NCBI GenBank assembly: GCA_024400305.1
Contig: JAKSMX010000001.1
Location: 124,001 to 188,000 of the forward strand
DNA length: 64,000 nt
Reading direction: 5' to 3'
Origin: Bacteroidales bacterium
Lineage (GTDB): Bacteria; Bacteroidota; Bacteroidia; Bacteroidales; F082
Position 1 is the stretch's first letter, and each line of letters begins with the position of its first letter. Made by a program: the position numbers and the translations under genes. Shown here in pieces: positions 60,593-64,000 of the stretch. Under the pieces are notes generated by a model. It searched no databases. It was not told where the DNA came from and saw only the letters and a program-made list of their open reading frames with translations.

Positions 60593-62994
60593 TTTCTTAC
60601 ATCAAACACCTTGACCTCCACGTTTTTCATGGTGATGGTGTGTTCCGGATCCCACATCTCATCCTTGTGAGTCGGAAACAGATTGAGTTTCAGTTCGACA
60701 TCATCGGAATTTTCCGTGGAGATAAGTTTTGAAAGCTCGAAGCGCAACCAGGTGTCACGCTTCAGGTCACGCTCCATGATGTATTTTGAGACGTAATCGT
60801 AGGAATATATTTTCTGCATCCTCCCGCCCATGCATTCCACAACTATATTCGTGAACTGGTCTTGCCAGACGCGTCCGGTATATTTCACATCGGCGGTGAC
60901 AACCAATTTCAACGCCTGATGTTCACCATCGAACTTCTTCTGATAAATCATGACTGCCTCCGGCTTCATCACACTCGGCTTTTCAGGTTTTGATGCGCAA
61001 AATATTGAATCAGAAAGAATTACATCATCAATAAGATTAAAATCACCTTTCGGGAAAAGCGGATTTGCGGTCAGTTTGTTGTTTGAATAGACATAATTGT
61101 CAACCGAGACCATCGTCAGGAATTTGTCGTTCAGACTTTCGGCAAGATTATCATTTTTTACTTCGGAGAGACTTAAATCACTGTTAATCAAGTAGGTTTT
61201 ATCTTTTCCTCCGAATTTGGTGAAATAGTAATTATCGTAAATGAAGTCATAGACCTCGCGGCTGTAGCGCAGGAAATACGTTCTCACCTTTGACCGAAAT
61301 TCGTGAGCGGTGTCTATTCCGTTGCTCACCCAGTGCACGGTTTTCGGTGTTTTCAGTCCGAAATTGTCGCGCAGCAAAGCCGTCAGCGAAGGGGCGATGT
61401 CGTTGTGCGACACCAACGCCTCGAAACGGTCGGGGCGTTCAAGAAGCGGGGACCAGATAATCAACGGGACGTGGAAGGCGTCGAGCGGATTGATGTCGTT
61501 GAAATTCATGCTGTGGTCGCCGGTGATGACGAAAATCGTATTTTCATGATTTCCGTCATTATTATAACCATTGATGAACTTACGGATGGCGTCATCGGTG
61601 TAAAGTGTCGCCGCCAGTTTCCCGACCGCGTCTTTTTGAGAAGCCCGGCATCTCTTCGGCTGCGCCTCGAAAATCGTTTTCGCCTCGTCATAAAACCTCT
61701 GCTCAAGAGTTTTGTCTTTCAACATCAGATCCTCGTGCTGCGAAATCGTGACGAAAATGTCGAGACAAGGTTGGTTTTCATCTTCTTTCTCGATGATTTC
61801 CAAACTTTTGGCAAACATCTGCGCATCATGATAGCCCCAATACGTCCCTTCTCTTGTTTTCGGATCATCGGCGTGATATTCAGCATAAAAAGGCGACATG
61901 TAATCAATTTCCTGTTCCACCAGGTAGTCATAAACGCGGTCGAAGGAGAAGTTCCCGGCATAAAACGCATTTGTCTTATAGCCATTGTTTTTCAGTATGG
62001 AGATGATGCTGTTGTGTTCCGGAATATCGCCGAACTGGAAACCCTTAAGACCATGCGGCACGGAGCCGATGACGGCCGGGACCACCCCGAAACTGCGCGG
62101 CGTGGTGGCAAGACAGTTCGTCCAGAGAAGCGAATGCTCCGACAAGGAATCCAAAAAAGGCGTGTAACAAAAACCGCAGTCGTTGACGCCAAAAATGTCC
62201 GCGCCGAGCGATTCGACTATGATGATCACGACATCAGGTTTATCATCAGAGGTTCTAAAATATGGTCCCAGAACGTTTTTGATGTTGTCTTTCCGCTCCA
62301 AAGGATATTGTCTGTCAATCACGCGCCGACCTTTGAACAGCTTCAGATACTTGTCAATCGTGTCTTCATCATTTGCGTTTTTTGAAAAAGCATCATCAAA
62401 AGTGCTTCTTTTCAGGCATTCACGCACAAAATACCATGTCTTGTTCACGGTTGTCTCATCATGATTCGGTTTCAAGATGAAAAACAACGGTGCGGAAACG
62501 AGTATCAACGCTGTCATAATCACGGCAATGACACCGTTCCGTTTCCTGTTTGAAATCCATTTTAATAAAACAGCGAAACCAATCCACAGAACGATTACCG
62601 CAACAATCATGAAAACGTTGGCGAAGCTTTTCACCGTTTGAATTGTCTCCCACAACGGTCTGACAATCAGTTCCTTACCCATCAGCAAGCCGGTTGAGCT
62701 GTGATAGATAAGCAGTCCGGTTTCGCAGAGAAGCATCAAACCGAACAAGATTGAAGCCGTCCATTGCGCTGTTTTTTTTGAGAAAAGAGACAGCGGCAGA
62801 TACAACAGAAAAACCACAAGCGAGACGAATCCGCACGAAATGAGGTTCCCATAGACTGCGCCGCCAAAGTCGATGGTTTCGGCTCCGAAATGGACGACGG
62901 CGGCAATTTCAATGATTTTCACAACAAAGAGCGCAATGATGAAGCAAAGCATCATTACCGAAAAGTCGCTGATATGTTGAAAAAATCTTTTCAC
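60586..62994 (-). CDS. LtaS-like sulfatase-fold membrane protein, second copy
   Basis: 802 aa. Five N-terminal membrane segments (to about residue 180), then a sulfatase-fold domain: VVIIIVESLGADIFG (metal site), TTPRSFGVVPAVIGSVPHG with Ser rather than Thr at the likely nucleophile, NAFYAGNFSFDRVYDYL, and ITGDHSMNFNDINPLDAFHVP. The layout and length match the first copy (51596), and both bracket the MBOAT-DHHW genes. Starts 9 bases after the RlmL-type methyltransferase stop on the same strand. Probably transfers a phospho-headgroup in the envelope. Confidence 0.85.
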   Translation of the reverse strand: MKRFFQHISDFSVMMLCFIIALFVVKIIEIAAVVHFGAETIDFGGAVYGNLISCGFVSLVVFLLYLPLSLFSKKTAQWTASILFGLMLLCETGLLIYHSSTGLLMGKELIVRPLWETIQTVKSFANVFMIVAVIVLWIGFAVLLKWISNRKRNGVIAVIMTALILVSAPLFFILKPNHDETTVNKTWYFVRECLKRSTFDDAFSKNANDEDTIDKYLKLFKGRRVIDRQYPLERKDNIKNVLGPYFRTSDDKPDVVIIIVESLGADIFGVNDCGFCYTPFLDSLSEHSLLWTNCLATTPRSFGVVPAVIGSVPHGLKGFQFGDIPEHNSIISILKNNGYKTNAFYAGNFSFDRVYDYLVEQEIDYMSPFYAEYHADDPKTREGTYWGYHDAQMFAKSLEIIEKEDENQPCLDIFVTISQHEDLMLKDKTLEQRFYDEAKTIFEAQPKRCRASQKDAVGKLAATLYTDDAIRKFINGYNNDGNHENTIFVITGDHSMNFNDINPLDAFHVPLIIWSPLLERPDRFEALVSHNDIAPSLTALLRDNFGLKTPKTVHWVSNGIDTAHEFRSKVRTYFLRYSREVYDFIYDNYYFTKFGGKDKTYLINSDLSLSEVKNDNLAESLNDKFLTMVSVDNYVYSNNKLTANPLFPKGDFNLIDDVILSDSIFCASKPEKPSVMKPEAVMIYQKKFDGEHQALKLVVTADVKYTGRVWQDQFTNIVVECMGGRMQKIYSYDYVSKYIMERDLKRDTWLRFELSKLISTENSDDVELKLNLFPTHKDEMWDPEHTITMKNVEVKVFDVRNQ

Positions 62995-63003
62995 TTATGA
63001 TAT

Positions 63004-64000
63004 TTACTCGTCGCTTTCCATGTCTTCAACCGGATACGCTTCGCATTGGTTTTCAGCCTCATCATCTTCGTCTTTCATCGAAAGAAGTGCCTGACGCGCC
63101 TCGTCATTTTCCGGGTCGAAAATCTCGCACATCCCCGCTTTCTGGTCTTTGTAGCTTCCCTCGAAGATGTCGAATCTCTCCAATTTGCATTCAAGCGGCC
63201 CGTTGAAAAGCTCGATTTTCTTTGACGGCTTGAGGCCGATTTGTTTCAGCGAGTCCTTGTCTGAGCTTATGATCCAAGCGGTGAAGCCCTTGAAATGCAG
63301 TTTCAGCGCATCGCCGATGCCTTTGTAAAGTCGGACGATGTCGTCTTCTTCAAGGCGTTCGCCGTAAGGCGGGTTGATGAGCATCACGCCGCCGCCTTCA
63401 GGCGGGATGAGGTCGAACATATCCTGTTGGCTGAGGTTGATGTCGTGGCTCAGATGCGCCGCGGCGATGTTGCGCCGAGCGATGTCAACCGCCTTTGCGG
63501 AATGGTCGGAGGCGAAGATTTCAAAGTCGAAGTCGCGGATTGCGTCGTCGGCCTCCTCTTTCATCTTGTCCCACGTGCCTTCCTCGAAGTCGTGCCACGA
63601 CATGAAGCCATAGTTTTCGCGGAAGTAACCCGCCGGGATGTTCATCGCAGCCATGGCAGCCTCTATCGGAATGGTGCCGGAGCCGCACATGCAGTCAACA
63701 AAGTTGCAGTCATAGTTCCATCCGGTGAGTTTTATGAGACCGGCGGCCAGGACCTCGTTCATCGGGGCCTTGTCAACGGCCTTACGGTAGCCGCGTTTGT
63801 GAAGCGAGTCGCCGGAGCTGTCGAATGAAAGCGTAACCTTCTCGTTTTCAATATATACGTTTATCCTGAGGGTCGGATTGTCAACATCTACAGAAGGGCG
63901 GGCACCGAAATGCTGACGGAACTCATCGGCGATTGCGTCTTTCACCTTCAAGGCCGCATATTGCGAATGCGTGAAATACGGCCCGCTCACCACGGCGTCG
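63004..64000 (-). CDS. RlmL-type THUMP-domain RNA methyltransferase (5' end cut by window edge)
   Basis: About 332 codons are visible and the frame stays open past base 64000; the apparent GTG at 63993 is internal (DAVVSGPYFTHSQYAALKVK). Motifs: MNEVLAAGLIKLTGWNYD, AdoMet motif FVDCMCGSGTIPIEAAM, IFASDHSAKAVDIARRN and the catalytic INPPYGERLEEDDI. Expected to methylate N2 of a guanine in 23S rRNA. The C-terminus has an acidic tail. The N-terminal THUMP domain lies mainly outside the window. Confidence 0.92.
   Translation of the reverse strand, partial: DAVVSGPYFTHSQYAALKVKDAIADEFRQHFGARPSVDVDNPTLRINVYIENEKVTLSFDSSGDSLHKRGYRKAVDKAPMNEVLAAGLIKLTGWNYDCNFVDCMCGSGTIPIEAAMAAMNIPAGYFRENYGFMSWHDFEEGTWDKMKEEADDAIRDFDFEIFASDHSAKAVDIARRNIAAAHLSHDINLSQQDMFDLIPPEGGGVMLINPPYGERLEEDDIVRLYKGIGDALKLHFKGFTAWIISSDKDSLKQIGLKPSKKIELFNGPLECKLERFDIFEGSYKDQKAGMCEIFDPENDEARQALLSMKDEDDEAENQCEAYPVEDMESDE

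Overview
The window looks like chromosomal DNA of a member of Bacteroidota, most likely an uncultured Bacteroidales. The reasons are: many promoters carry the TAnnTTTG -7 box with few Shine-Dalgarno sites; two proteins end in a type IX secretion (T9SS) sorting domain; the order ssb-gldE-gldD is present, as are a T9SS plug-type protein, a GH92 mannosidase and the small basic AURKAIP1/COX24-domain protein. Both edges cut genes: asnS on the left and an RlmL-type RNA methyltransferase on the right. Gene calls rest on motifs read by eye; no database search was possible.

Layout. 1-6.4 kb is housekeeping (asnS, rpoN, a membrane protein, a beta-barrel protein, a small cytosolic protein, a SPOR protein, ruvB). 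6.4-20 kb is cell-surface and secretion: a hairpin leader with a tiny ORF, a TonB-dependent-type barrel, a 45-residue peptide gene ahead of a fimbrillin-like lipoprotein, a GH92 lipoprotein on the other strand, two tandem T9SS cargo proteins and an OB-fold-like lipoprotein. 20-26 kb holds corA, gldD-gldE-ssb, HU, the small basic protein and rng. 26.1-29.1 kb is an AT-rich accessory block: a rod-shaped RNA resembling 6S RNA, then a two-gene restriction-modification cassette. 29.4-36.4 kb returns to core genes (trpS, hflX, tatD, ansA, tRNA-Ser, an ExbB-ExbD-ExbD operon). 36.4-41.7 kb is a second AT-rich, defence-like island (WYL remnant, DEDDh exonuclease, small protein, two DUF262 proteins, a possible phospholipase-D-like remnant). 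42-51.5 kb has priA, two DUF4143 ATPases, the plug-type protein, apbE, a cysteine-rich membrane protein and tyrS. 51.6-63 kb is an envelope-polymer locus: two LtaS-like sulfatase-fold proteins flank an MBOAT acyltransferase, three DHHW/AlgX-like paralogues and a GDPD/FAM151-like lipoprotein.

Most notable: (1) the LtaS-like protein next to tyrS appears to carry a duplicate of the tyrS promoter and first 18 codons; (2) of three DHHW paralogues only the middle one keeps the full catalytic set; (3) an adenine methyltransferase fusion whose first domain has lost its DPPY segment is paired with an HNH nuclease; (4) a 6S-like RNA candidate; (5) several families of short degenerate repeats fill intergenic spaces, and one such repeat sits in frame inside tatD; (6) 23-bp tandem repeats supply the stop codons of priA and apbE.
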